From positions 6,412,501-6,476,500 of the forward strand of contig CM032131.1 in assembly GCA_018894105.1 (NCBI GenBank): DNA of 64,000 nt, given 5' to 3'. A model generated the notes under the pieces. That model did not search any database. It worked only from the letters and a program-made list of their open reading frames with translations, and was not told the origin of the DNA. A program made the position numbers and the translations under genes. This document shows, one piece after another, positions 24,846-37,124 of this stretch; within the stretch, counting starts at the first letter, position 1; every line of letters starts with the position of its first letter. This DNA comes from Jacaranda mimosifolia. Lineage: Eukaryota; Streptophyta; Magnoliopsida; Lamiales; Bignoniaceae.

Positions 24846-25105
24846 AAACTAGAACTTGAACCTAACTCACCTCCAAAAGCTAGTTTAAGAGATGAGGATT
24901 GCCCAAAACTATATATAGAGACCACAATTTATTTATTTCACCAATGTAAGACACTAATACACCCCCGCACACCCCCAAAACTGAACATCTAGAGCATGGA
25001 ATAACATGAAATTGGTGGCCCAACAACACTGGGTAGCCAAACATTGGGAATGGATAGCTCTGATATCATGTCAAAGAATGGACCATGGGCCTAACTCACC
25101 CCAAA
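24846..25105 (-). mobile_element. TRIM fragment in copia remnant
   Basis: On the minus strand this reads as a TRIM like that at 33867-34777: the tail of a left LTR (25105-25068, including GAGTTAGGCCC), a primer-binding site TGATATCAGAGC (25067-25056), an internal domain with TTGTTGGGCCACC, and a full right LTR (24961 to about 24846) containing the TATA-like CTCTATATATAG. The left LTR is cut off exactly where the copia reverse transcriptase reading VDDIIF stops, so TRIM and copia sequences are fused by deletion or recombination. Confidence 0.75.
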
Positions 25106-27563
25106 AATTATGTCATCCACATGCACTTGAACAAGTAGTAAGTGAGTGACCATTTGAAGTTTTTTTAAAAAGAGTGGTGTCCACTTTACCCATGTAAAAA
25201 CCTTCTGACATAAGAAAAGTGCTTAAACATTCATACCATACTCTGGGTACTTCTTTTAAACCATAAAGAGCTTTTGATAATTTGAAAACATGGTTTGTAA
25301 ATTTTGAGTTTTCAAAACCAGGGGGCTATTCCAAAAACTTCTTCTCTTAAATAACCATTAGAAGGCACTCTTGACATTCGTTTGGAAAAACATAAAGTTT
25401 TTTTGTGATGCATATGTTAATAAAATGCGGATTGATTAAGATATGCAATAAGTTTCATCATAAAATTGATACGCTCTTGTTGAGAGTACCCTTTGGCTGC
25501 AAGCTTTACTTTGTTTTTAACAACATTACCTTGTTTGTCCATTTTATTTCGAAAGACCCATTTAGTTCCAATTAGAGGATGATCATCTAGTCTTTTGACT
25601 AAGGTCCATACCTTATTTTTTTCTCAAATTGATGAAGCACTTCTTTCATTGCATTGGCCCAAGATTCATTATTTAAAGTCTCATTTATGCTGCTAGCTTT
25701 TGCACAAGATAAAAACACATGGTCAAAGTATTGGGAATCATTGTTTTTGGATTTAGACCTTATAGCTATTCCTGCCGCTGGATCTCCAGTGATATTGTTT
25801 GTTGGATGACTTGATGCATGTTTGAATTTTTTAACTTGTTCTCCTTTATCTTCTTTGGAAGTTCCACTGGTAGTTGAAATTAGCTCAACAGTATTTGAGT
25901 TTCTGTCAATGCTGCTTCTCTCTTTTGTTGTAGCACTTCTATAACCTGGTCAAAACCTATAGTTATTAGGTAGCTATTAGGTACCTATAGCACTTCTAGC
26001 ACTTCTATAACCTGGTCAAAACATCCACTGTCCAGATACCATAGGTCCATTTGAACTGCTTTCTTGACTGGTTCCTACAACACAAGATTTTGTGTTTTTA
26101 GGTAGATATTTTTGGTTGGGTCTTAAAATGTTAGATTTTGGCACCCACACATATTCGAATCCAATTTCTTTTTTTATAGGACATTTATAAGCTATATGAC
26201 TGGTTCTAGTGCAATAATGACAAGTTCTCTTATCGAATGTTTTTGTTTCTTTATTTCTAAACTCTATTTTGATTTTCCCCTTAAGTGTTCTTTTTCAGAT
26301 CATAGTTACTGTCTAGTAAACTTTGAATTTCCTTTGCTAGATATTGATTTTTGTCAATTAGCCTATTTCTTTCTTCTGAATTTTTCCTTATGATTTTATC
26401 ATAGAAGTGGACTGGTTCTTTCTTTTGATTTAGAGTAATCTCTAGTTGTTCTTTAAGAAGCAGTGAGTTGGTTATGGCATTCTATGTGAATATCCAGATC
26501 TCTATCAAAATCATGATCAAATTCAAAATTGCTAGAACTCAATTCAGACTGTAAAGTTATCTATCTATCTGTCATGAGATAATTTTCTTCATTGTTAAAC
26601 TGGTCTGAATCTGAATCATTCCAGGTAATGGTTATCGCTCTTTGTTGTAATTTCTTTCATCTTTTGGACTCCTTTTTAATTTCAGACAGTTGGGTCTTTT
26701 TATGGCCAACTTCATGTCATTCGTGGCATATAATTTGCTCAGTTCTTTGAAATTCTCTGTTGTTTCTTTTGAAATTTGGTCTAGAGTCTTTTCTGAAACA
26801 ATTTCTAGCTTGGGTAAGTTGTCACAGTTGCTTGGTGATCATGGCTATTTCTTCATTGATCATTTCTTCATCTAAATCACCAGGATCCTCATTCTAATCT
26901 CTTTTTGCTATCGGAGCTTTCTTCTTTGCTAAGGAGAGTCATCTCATGAGACGTGAGCAAGCTAATAAATTCTCTCATGGTCATCTTCACAAGATTTTTG
27001 GCCTCATGAATTGCAATAACCTTAGGGGTCCATTCCTTTGGTAAAGATCTTAAGATCTGTCGCACCTGTTCACTTTCAACACTTCTTTCCCCATCACAAA
27101 CATAGGATTCACTATTTCCATGAAGCGACCATACATTTGGCTAATTGTTTCACATGTTTTCATAGAGAACGTTTCATATTGGTTAGTAAACAAAGCAAGT
27201 CAATCCAATTTTACCTGGGGCATTCATGGATGACTTGGAGCATGTCCCACATATCTTTTGCAGAAGTAAATGTGCTAACTCGATTGTATCCCTCTTTGAG
27301 CAACACACAGGAAAGGATTTTTTCACTTTTGCATTCATTGAGAGCATCTTCTTATCTTCAATGGTAAGTTCCAATCTACCTATTGGAGACATGCCTTTGT
27401 TAGTTGGAATAAAAGGTCCGTCAATGACAATACTCCATATATCGTAATCCAAGGCCATGAAAAACTCCTCAATTCTATTCTTCCACATTGAATAGTTGGT
27501 CTTGTCAAATAGACAAGTGTGAGATTGACTTTCTACATACACATCAAAGCTAGAAGAAGCCAC
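25106..27563 (-). pseudogene. Decayed copia (SIRE-like) gag-pol, protease/integrase deleted
   Basis: Minus-strand reading starts at 27563 with a copia gag (TNYSMWKNRIEEFF; open to 27183), then LPKEWTPKVIAIHEAK and LTSHEMTLL (about 27050-26930), a zinc-knuckle-like CHECHEVGHKK (about 26720), and a linker with WVPKSNILR (about 26130). It then jumps to the pre-RT linker and reverse transcriptase: ESWANAMKEVLHQFEK, LIGTKWVFRNKMD, LAAKGYSQQERI (about 25680-25430), and ends at VDDIIF near 25110. Most of protease and all of integrase are missing. At the gap a 25-bp sequence (GCACTTCTATAACCTGG core) occurs twice, at 25932-25956 and 25998-26022. Many stops and shifts; non-functional. Confidence 0.85.
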
Positions 27564-27623
27564 TAAAATCTATTAACTCAAATTTGTTAAAACATATATA
27601 TATATATATATATATGAACCCTC

Positions 27624-27636
27624 GGCTCTGATACCA
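27624..27636 (-). other. Primer-binding site of minus-strand copia
   Basis: The minus strand reads TGGTATCAGAGCC, a perfect initiator tRNA-Met primer-binding site, between the LTR on its right and the gag frame on its left. It fixes the orientation of this remnant. A long (AT)n tract lies just left of it (27595-27615). Confidence 0.85.
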
Positions 27637-27637
27637 A

Positions 27638-28515
27638 TTGAAAGAATATAGGATCCCAAAAGGAAAATTGACTCAAAGGAGTCTTACAACTTATAACAAG
27701 ATATTTTAGAAAATTGATAAACTGGAACTTCCAGCTCTAACTAAAGTTCCAAAGATAAAAGAAACAGAGAATAAGAGAATAATATAGCAAATGAGACAAT
27801 GGATTTATAGTGGTTCAACAAGCCTAGTCACTACCTAAACCACAAGACTTAGGATTTTAACCTGTACTTTACTCAAAAAAAGTATTAGTATAAAATTACA
27901 ATATATGATATTGATCCCTCAACACCTTGCTAGCAACAATAACCAACTCGGCTAGTCTATAACAATAATTTGAAGAGAGAATAATCTTGAGAGAACAGAT
28001 ATTTTTTGTAAAGCTTATTGAGCAAAGATACTCACAACCTTCCAGTCCAACAAGTCCTGGTTTAAGTACAGTAAGGGTTGTGAATCCTTTCCAAATGAAA
28101 GTTGCCTAAATTGATGTTGGAATTTCACTACAAGAAGTCAACTTTCCTTGTTGCATCCCAGTGGTAACTTCCCTTAAATAGAATCTACATAATAAAGGTA
28201 AATTCTATGCCAACTTTCTAACGGCTACTTTCCTTTATTCTGAAGATATAAATCAAGCAATTATATTGGCAGATTTAATAAAATAATTTATGCAAAATAG
28301 GGATAATCAAAACCAATCAAAGAAGAGATTCTAACATGAACAATAAAGCAAAGCAAACAATAAAAAATTTGAACAACGAAATATTGACACACACAAAGAG
28401 ATGAGGGAAAAAAATGCTAGAAACTGATAATATTAATGAAATGACTTTCAAAATACTCTATATATAGTGGTATAGATATAAATTAGTTATCTATACTATA
28501 ACATATAGCACAACA
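27638..28515 (-). repeat. Probable 5' LTR of minus-strand copia remnant
   Basis: Right of the primer-binding site the minus strand closes ...TATTCTTTCA, a plausible LTR end. Its start is set tentatively at 28515 (TGTTGTGCTATATG). A TATA-like CTATATATAG lies near 28457-28466. No second LTR in the same orientation was found to the left; the TRIM fragment and AT-rich DNA occur instead. The boundaries are approximate. Confidence 0.55.
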
Positions 28516-29350
28516 ATGTGAGATCCCCATTTGTGTAATTTTAATAAAATTTTGAATTTTTTTAATTAAAATAAAAATTTCTCATTGATTGTTAATCATT
28601 CATATTTATAAAAAAAGTTTAAAATTTGTCTAGATAAGTAACAACCTAATTCAAATTTAAATATAATATTTTTTTTATTAGCAACTAGATATTTATTAGC
28701 TAATGGATAAATTAGTTACAATTGATAAAATCTTTTTTTCATTTAACAATTAAGATAAAGCCATTGCATCTTCATTAAACTATTTTTTTCAGTCAAGTTG
28801 AAATAATCACATAGATAAGAATTATATATTTAGACTACTTTATATAGAAATAAGATTTTTGGCTAAAATTCACTTAATTTTATTCAATTCTTAAACTTTT
28901 AATTTAAAATTCTTATTTATGGTTATGTATTAAATTTCATATTACTTGGACATGGGCTTATTCTGTTTAAATATTCTTAAATTTTGAACTCTTAATTAAA
29001 ATAAATAATTATTTATTGATCTCCAATATAAAAAATAATTGCATTCTATCTGCAAAATCCATTTGTTTATAAATCCTTATATATGGAGGTTTTGGGGTCA
29101 TTAAAACTCTTTAGTTCGATAAGCTTTTGTTGATTAGCTCTTATATTTAATAACTAATAATTATATCTATACCATTATATAACTAGTATTTTGTAAGTCA
29201 TTTTATTATAATTCCTTGCTTTTCTTTCTTCTATCTATTTGTGTGTGTCATTAGTTTATTCTTCAAGTTATTTATCTCTTTGCTTAATTGGTTTAATGTT
29301 TATTTTTTAAATTTTATTCTATATATTTAATTTTGTTATTCTACAAAATG
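28516..29350. other. AT-rich DNA with an inverted copy of the copia LTR
   Basis: No gene. About 29130-29330 on the + strand resembles the reverse complement of about 28510-28310: both carry ATATCTATACCA, TATTTTG(T/A)AAGTCATTT and TTTGTGTGTGTCA in the same order. So an LTR of the same family lies in opposite orientation, only about 600 bp away. The base before the CACTA element ends ...ATG, its target duplication. Confidence 0.55.
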
Positions 29351-30836
29351 CACTACAAAAAAATGAGCTTTAGTGATCGAATTTTGATGACCGATTGAGC
29401 GATCATTAATCAGTGACCGATTAGTGACTGCTTAATGATCAATTAGCAATCAATTTAAATATAATATTTTTAAAAACTTAATAACTGATTAGTGACTGAT
29501 CAATGACTGAATTAGTAACCATAGAAAAACAGTTAATAATTCGGTCACTAATTAGTGACCAAACACTTTTTTCAATAACTAATATTAGTAACTAAACCCT
29601 TTTTTTGGTCACTAATATTAGTGACCATATAAAGCAGTCATTAACTCATGACCGAATTATTTTTCAATCAATAATTTATGACCAAATTTTCTTTCGGTCA
29701 TTGATGCAGTCACCGCCAATTAATGACTGTGATTTTCAATCAATAAACGATCAAAAATATAAAATTTTATTTTTTGCATATTCTTGTAATATGAAAGCAT
29801 ACAATATATGTAACACATATATAAATAATAAAATATTGTGTTTGTTATATATATATAATATTTTTGATAATAATATATGTATATATGAAAAATATAAAAA
29901 TATAAGTACATATATAAAAATATAACCACTAAATATTTCTATATAATATCCATATAATTAAACATTAATTTGTTAATGTATATATAGATACACAACGAAA
30001 TAAAAAAAAATAATATTCTTATACAAAGGAAAAAAATGAGAATTAATTAATATATACATGTCAATAATATATATATAATATATATACATATATTATGGGT
30101 AAATAAATACTTATAATATAATTAATAGTATTATATATTAATTTGTATTTATTAGCATATATACATAGTAACATATATATGTGTAAACTATTTATTACTA
30201 TACAAATTAGTATGTATATACTATTTTTTAACGTGCTTATAATATATTATGATGAAATATACCTAAAATTTAAAAATAATAGTTATAAATAATAAATATT
30301 GTATGTTATTATATTTAAGAAATATTACACAAATATTAAATGAATAATTACTATTTTTATCAAATTTTAAAATGCAAAAGAATAGTAATTTATACATAAG
30401 AATATTATAATTACTTTTTGATTTGTAAATATTATATATATATATATTATATCATTCGGATAAATGCATGAAAATGCATGTGGTGTAGTAGTTAATTACT
30501 CATTTGAATAAAACAAATGTCTTGAGTTCAAATCCAAGAGGATGCAAAGTCTAATATAAATGTTTTTGATCCATTAAAATTAGTGATTGAAATATGCGGT
30601 CACTAATCAATGACCAAATCAATAACATACACAATTTTTTTCAAATTTTTTTAAATAATTAGTGACCAGAACTAGAGGTCATTGGTCGATCACTAATTAG
30701 AGACCAATTTTTAGCAATCACTAATTAGTTATCGAATTAGTGATTGACACAAATTAGGGATGAGGATTTCAGTGACCGATTTTTGCATATTTAGTGTCTG
30801 ATTTTTCGGTCACTAATATCCCCTTTTTTTGTAGTG
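29351..30836. mobile_element. Non-autonomous CACTA element
   Basis: A 1486-bp element opens CACTACAAAAAAA (29351-29363) and closes with its inverse TTTTTTTGTAGTG (30824-30836), flanked by the 3-bp duplication ATG (29348-29350, 30837-30839). Both ends carry many short subterminal motifs around AGTGACCGA / TCGGTCACTAAT, the binding-site arrays expected for an En/Spm-type transposase. The AT-rich middle (29750-30480) has no transposase frame, so it depends on a helper elsewhere. Confidence 0.9.
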
Positions 30837-30839
30837 ATG

Positions 30840-32509
30840 GAAGGGATTTTTTGATTTAGGGCTATACTTTCTTTTCCAGCCATTGATAAAACACTTTAAT
30901 TGAGTATGCATTTTTGTTTCATTTTATAGATATTTTATATCTTATGCAATGTTTTGTTCAAGTTACAAATTTTTTTCTCTATTTTGTTTTACATTTAAGT
31001 ATTATTTTTATTCATATAATTATATAATTTATAGGATGAGAAATATTGAGTTTTTATATTTTTATAATTTGTTTCATTTTAATAACTATATTTTTTCTTT
31101 TCAGCCATTAATAATATCTTTCATTTAATTTTTATTTTTGTTTACATTATTAAAGATTTCATATCTCTTTACCTATTGTTTCTTTTAAGCTATCAATTTG
31201 CGTATTTAATTTAATTTTTTATTTTAACTTTTTTGTTCATCTAATTTTATAAGATGAAACATATTCATTAATTTTAATATCTTTATAATGTACTTCAATT
31301 TTTTAATATTAATTATTTAAAAGTCTGTCATTTTTAGTTTTAGTTTTTTTGTGCATACATATATGTAATTATGTATATATAAATAAGTAGAGTTCAACCT
31401 TTTAAAAAAAAAAATCTATTTCATTAATATACATTCTTCGTTCATCTTTCTTGATTTATTTAGAAAAATTATGAAAGTGGTTATATCAATAGTAATTATA
31501 CCTACTATGTTTTAGTTTAAAAATTGGACATAATTTAATTCAATATATATATAAATATATATATATATAATATATATATATAATTTTGTTTCTTTTTATT
31601 CTTCTGCATTTCAATTATACTAACTGAAACGTTAACAACTGTTGCACTTTTCTTTTATTATTATTTTTTTATTTCTACTGTTTTTATTTTTGTAATATAA
31701 AGATTCAATTATATTTATAAAAATTTTAAGCTTAAACATAATAGTTTATCTTTTTCTAATTTTTCTTATTCTAAATTTTTCCTTATTAATTTATATTAGT
31801 ACTATCATATTAATGTTATTATGAATTATAGATGTAATTAAAGAAAAATATGTTATAAGAATTAAAATTTGAGTAAAAATAAAAATATGGTCAAGTGATA
31901 TGAATAAACATTAAATATTTCAATGCATCAAAATTTAGTATTTAAAAATTTTGAAATATAATTTTAATTATATAGAGTAAATTTGGAGATTATTTTACGA
32001 TAAGTTAAAAAAAATTCAAACTTTTTATAGGTAAAAGCATGTGAGTAAGATTATACACCTGATCAAAAAAGGAAAGAAAGAAAATAGTATATAAAGAATA
32101 TCAAAAAAATACTTAAATTGAAAAATAAAAATAGATGAAAATGACAGAGCAGAAGATTGATGGATTAAAAATAGTTGGAAAAATTTAGAATGCTATAACT
32201 TTAGGATTACTTTAAACTAAAAAAATAATGATCATACGTTAAGTTGTACCCTTATATTTTAAGTATTAAATAATAGACCACAAAAATATTTGAAAAAAAT
32301 ATAAGTTATTTTATTTTTTGTTTAAAATATTGATCAAATCAAGAAAATAATGTATGCTTTATTTAAATTTTTCATCATTTGAGGTTCGTGCATAGCACAG
32401 GATTTATGCTAGTTAAAGATAAGAGAAAATTGCTTGCAAAAAACCATCATATTATTTCAATTTTGCAATACATCTTCATATATAGTATAACTTAATACCT
32501 TTTGAGGGT
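30840..32509. other. AT-rich intergenic DNA
   Basis: No gene seen. (AT)n tracts occur near 31550-31581. About 31800-32330 resembles 23560-24070 in order (shared AGTATTTAAAA and TGATCAAAAAA-type blocks), so it is a dispersed or duplicated repeat. GTGCATAGCACAGG...TGCTAGT at about 32388-32413 is a hairpin-plus-CTAG arrangement like a Helitron 3' end, but no 5' end was confirmed. Confidence 0.4.
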
Positions 32510-33215
32510 CATGTTTTCACCATAGTACTGAGATTAATTAAGAATTGTTCACTTTGACTCCATAGATATATTATTAATGTCATGAACAATGCCTTGTCCT
32601 GGAGAGCTCATAGATGGGCCTAACAAAATCATATACAGTCTCAACACTTTCAAAAAAAACTCGACAAAACAGAACAATTTCCATAGAGATGTAAAATTAG
32701 CAATCAATATTTGAAGAAAATTTGGTCACGTATATATGATTTAATAGTCTAAATGTCATAAGACAAGACAAGATAAGCAAGATGTTCCCACCATCTTGGT
32801 TGCAAATTGAGTTGTAGGATTTTCACATTTTGGATTATGTATATTAGTGTTTCATCTGCTCTATATATTGATACATGTGAATAGTGTATTTAATTTATAA
32901 TTCAATAATATTTGAAATAAATATTTAATGTACTTTTGGGCTCAATTATTATTTCATCTTTTATTTTATTTTACTTATACATGCCAATAGTGTATTATCT
33001 ATAATCTATAATTAAATTTTTTTTTCTTAAAAAATCAATATACTTGGTATCTATTGACCAAATAAAATAAAAGAATTGAAATAAACGATATCAATCAGAT
33101 TTGCATGTTGTGAAATGTGAATGCATGCATAAAGGCAAATAGAGGAGGCTACTGAAGTTAGTTATTGCAAGAAATATCTCATAACAAACCGAAAATTTTA
33201 GGTGGACTTTTCATA
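32510..33215 (+). other. Copy of glucanase upstream flank lacking the gene
   Basis: This stretch matches the DNA 5' of glucanase 1 in order: about 32545-32650 resembles 6240-6330 (shared TTTGACT, ATCATGAA-type and GGCCTAACAAAA blocks), and 33115-33215 resembles 7205-7305 (GAAGTTAGTTATTGCAA then GACTTTTCA(A/T)ATGTA). The homology stops near 33215, about 80 bp before the conserved promoter block would start, and is followed by a C-run and A-run, then a gypsy LTR. No glucanase exon was found nearby. I infer a third tandem unit whose gene was lost or replaced. Confidence 0.55.
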
Positions 33216-33365
33216 TGTATTTTAACACCCAACACACCCCCCCCCCCTCAAAAAAAAAAAAGAAAGAAAAATTATCAATATAAAAATTATGATTTAAACC
33301 AAAAATTAATTTTTCAAAAAAAAATGTAAATATAATAATAATAATAATTGTTAGAAAAATTAAAA

Positions 33366-36300
33366 TGTAATATTTTGAAAATTTTGGGGGTTTCCGCTTA
33401 TTATTAAGAACTTGAGAGACCAAAAATTAACTTTAATAAGACTTAAATAAAAAAATTGGGAAACTCAGAGGGCCAATTTGTACCAAGGGGAGGTCAAAAG
33501 AGTCAATCTAAAGCACTAATAAGTCCAAGGGCTCAATTATAAATTGAAATGAAGTTCTAGGGGGCCTTTTGTAATTCCTAGAAATTAACTTTATAAATAG
33601 CAAACCCACCCCCCTTATTTCCAAATTCTCGCATGCAGTCCTTCATCATCCTCTCCGACGATTTCCCACGCGCTGGAAAACATTAAGACCAACTATACTA
33701 TTATCTTCCCCTCAACTCGAGGAACATGCTCGTATCAAGAACTCCCGAAATCGACCTGCGGAACGACCAAAAATTTGAAGTAGAAGGCGTATGGCAGTGG
33801 GCAGTGGCTATCATTGCAGCTCTGGTGGTGGGAACTCAGGTTTGAGCGGTAGGTTTTAACAGGTTCTGTTAGTGTCCCACATCGGTGAAATAAATAAATT
33901 GTGGTTAGGCAATCCTCACCTCATGAGCTAGCTTTTGAGATTGAGTTAGGCCTAATGTCCATTCTTTAACATGATATCGGAGCAAGGTTGTTAATGTCCC
34001 ACATCAGTGAAATAGATAAACTGTGGTCTCTATATATGGTCTTAGGCAATCCTCACCTCTTGAGCTAGCTTTTGGGGTTGAGTTAGGCCCAATGTCCATT
34101 CTTTAACTTGGTATCGGAGCCACCTATCCTCGATGTTGGGCTACCCAGTATTGTTGGGCCACCCATTTCATGTCATTCCATGCTCCAGATGTTTATTCCT
34201 GGGCGTGCGTGGGGTGTGTTAGTGTCCCACATCGGTGAAATAAATAAATTGTGGTCTCTATATATGGTCTTGGGCAATCCTCACCGCATAAGCTAGCTTT
34301 TGGGGCTGAGTTAGGCTCAAGATTCATTCTTTAACATGGTATCAGAGCCAACTATTCCCGATGTTGGGTTACCCAATGTTGTTGGGCCACCCATTTCATA
34401 TTATTCCACACACCAGATGTTCATTCCTGGGCGTGCGTGGGGTGTGTTAATGTCCCACATCGGTGAACTAGATAAACTGTGGTCTCTATATATGGTCTTA
34501 GGCAATCCTCACCTCTTGAGCTAGCTTTTAGGGTTGAGTTAGGCCCAATGTCCATTCTTTAACATGGTATCGGAGCCATCCATTCCCAATGTTGGGCTAC
34601 TTAGTGTTGTTGGGCCACCCATTTCATATCATTCCACGCTCCAAATGTTCATTCCTGGGCGTGTGCGGGGTGTGTTAGTGTCCCACATCGGTGAAATAAA
34701 TAAATTGTGGTTAGGCAATCCTCACCTCATGAGCTAGCTTTTGAGATTGAGTTAGGCCTAATGTCCATTCTTTAACAGGTTCAGCTCAAAGGTTAAGATG
34801 TTAGCTTCAATTCCAGGTTCCAGTTACCGACGTGAAGTAATTGAAAGAATTGGGAATTGGGTGGCTGCGACCGAAGGTGGAGCTGGAGGTTTTGGGTGAA
34901 ATTGACTAACAAGTCGATGGTGGACTTAGAAATTTACTTAGGGGTTTTGTACAGCTCGATGAGGTGCACGATTTAGTAGTGGGCGCGCAAAACTTCAATG
35001 GTGGCGGGTAGCTCCAACGGACTAGGGGCAGAAACTTCATGTCGACGTCGTGAGTACATGCGTGGTGGTCTCGAATTATGAATAGGATTTATAATTGAAC
35101 AATTTGGTTAAAAAATCTGGTTGAAAATTGGTACCCATTTGAGTTTGGATGAATTTTTGAGATATATTTCCATGTATTTTAGTATAATTTGGATAAGAAT
35201 TATGATTTCAAACCAAAATATTTGGATATGTAAGTTGTGTGCAGTGTTAGTGGGCCTGAATTGGTAATTAGACACATGATTATTATTAATTAAGTTAATA
35301 TAGATAATTGAAACCCTAATTTTGTGTAACGTTATAAGGACTATTTGTTAAAAGAAAATTTGAGAAATTTCCACAAATAGACTAGTTTATTAAACACAGG
35401 CTTCGAATATCAAATTGTGTATTATTGATGTTGAGATAAATAGTAGCCCAAAATTGATAAATTCCTTGTTAATACTATTTAACGACGCTAGTATGTTTTA
35501 GGGAGATAATTGTGTAATTGTACATTACATTCGAAATGAAATTTATAATTGTTTATACAAGCCAGAACTATATTAATTCTAGTAAAATAGCTTTGATGGT
35601 CAAAAGAATCAAAATATTTTAGCACGAATTTCCGTACTTGAGCTGGATCGAAGATTTAATTGGGAAAAATACTCCTCGAAATGGAAAATTTATGATATTA
35701 GGATGTATTAGTAGTCTAATTACTTTTAAAAGAGTACTATGTAAGTATATTAATATTTATATGCATTTTATTTGAATAGGTGATAGGAATCCAAGGTCTC
35801 CAGGACCATAGGGCGTGGGTAGCATTGTTGTGGAGTTCAAAGGTAAGGTTTTAGCCATGTCTTTCTGGGAAAAGAATCAGCTCCTTTGATGGTACGTCTC
35901 AGCTTGTTCTTTCATGTGTGCTTGTTTACAATCATTCTGGTGTCCAGGACATCATGCTGTAATTATATGTTCTTGTCACTTGTACCCCACAGCCTTGCTG
36001 GCTAACTCTCATTTGTTGTTGACTTTCTACGAATGTATCTTAAATGGTCTTGCCAGCTTTTTTACCTTATAATGTTTCCAGGCTTATTGTTCTCCATGTC
36101 TTTAGAAAGGCTTTTTTGGCTAATATATTATGTAACTTGCATTTACTATTTAACGTTCAATTATGTTCGTGTTCAAGATTTTGAATTATATTCCTACTAT
36201 TGGCTTTGAGTCATGTCACCCCCAGGGATGCCCTTCGGATGCTTTTTACCTATAGGGACACCACGGGAGGTTGGGCCCAGGACTAGGTTCGGAAAGATGA

Positions 36301-37124
36301 TCGGACCAATGGTGACTGGTCTACCAGCTAGTACCCACTCACAATCCTGACTCACAAGTAATTGGAGGAAGCAGTCTGCAAGTAGAGGGATCTAGCATGC
36401 GGCCGGCCATGCCACATGTCAGTTATGTCATTCCAAGTTGAATGCTTGAGAAATGGAGAGATATAGAAGATTTTATGATATGTTTGTTTCCTATTATGTT
36501 TGTTATGTTTGTTCTGGGAGCAATAAGGTTGGATTTTGCCAATAGTTTTGCTAAGATTTGAAAATAGTTTCTGTTATGATATGTTTGTTATGTCACATCT
36601 TCATTATTACATGTATCGTTTGTTCGAGTCCCTATTCTGTCAATACATTATTTATCGATTTCTTATATCTTGGCTTTTCCATTATTTCGTCTCATTTTTG
36701 TACTGATTTTTTTAGAATTAATTTCATTAGTTTCCCTTTGACCCAATTTGGTACCCCTCGGTAAGTCCTTAAGACTTACCCCTCTTGCTATTTCTTAAGT
36801 CTTTCCTAGATGGGATCTGACAGAGGGCAAAAGGTCTGATTCTTGCCCAAGAACTGATGTGCATAGTTTTGTAATAGGCTAGATGTTTATGTACTTATAG
36901 ACTTGACATATTTTGCGTCCGACTCTTAGTTGTCTAGGACTTTTGGGATATGTTATGTAAGACTAGTTGTATAAGTTTCAAGTTACCTCCTCGTATGAAA
37001 ATATCTGTGTGCTTATGGGCTATGTAATTTTGGTTTATTTCAATCATTACCTTTTGGGTGTTATGCATTGGGATTGAATGAGTAGTATCTTAGGTCAATT
37101 CGTTATCCTGACTGGGGTATTACA
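33366..37124 (+). mobile_element. Gypsy-type LTR (solo or truncated), TRIM inserted
   Basis: The stretch opens TGTAATATTTTGAAAATTTT and closes TGGGGTATTACA, the inverted TGTAATA/TATTACA termini typical of plant chromovirus (Tekay/Del-like) LTRs. A TATA box TATAAATAG lies at 33592-33600. Without the TRIM the length is about 2.85 kb. No matching 5-bp target duplication was seen (TAAAA left, GAGGC right), and no primer-binding site or gag-pol abuts it. It may be a recombined solo LTR or a truncated end. Reading frames inside it are short and not conserved. Confidence 0.55.
33867..34777 (+). mobile_element. TRIM retroelement with five LTRs
   Basis: A 911-bp array has five LTR copies opening TGTTA(G/A)TGTCCCACATC: 33867-33971 (105 bp), 33989-34108, 34217-34336 and 34445-34564 (each 120 bp), and 34673-34777 (105 bp). 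They are separated by internal domains of 17, 108, 108 and 108 bp, each starting with a primer-binding site TGGTATC(A/G)GAGCC or variant. The outer LTRs are identical over all 105 bases and both lack the same 15 bases with the TATA-like CTATATATGG, which the three inner LTRs keep. The whole array is flanked by a perfect 5-bp duplication GGTTC (33862-33866, 34778-34782). No coding capacity, as expected for TRIMs. It lies in the gypsy LTR. Confidence 0.9.

Noticed and set aside
23504..32413. Helitron with a 3' end at 32388-32413
   Set aside because: A hairpin followed by CTAG is present, but no convincing TC 5' end was found and no Rep/helicase sequence; evidence is too thin.
33366..37124. Complete gypsy element
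   Set aside because: Only LTR-like termini are seen; no primer-binding site, gag-pol or matching target duplication adjoins them.
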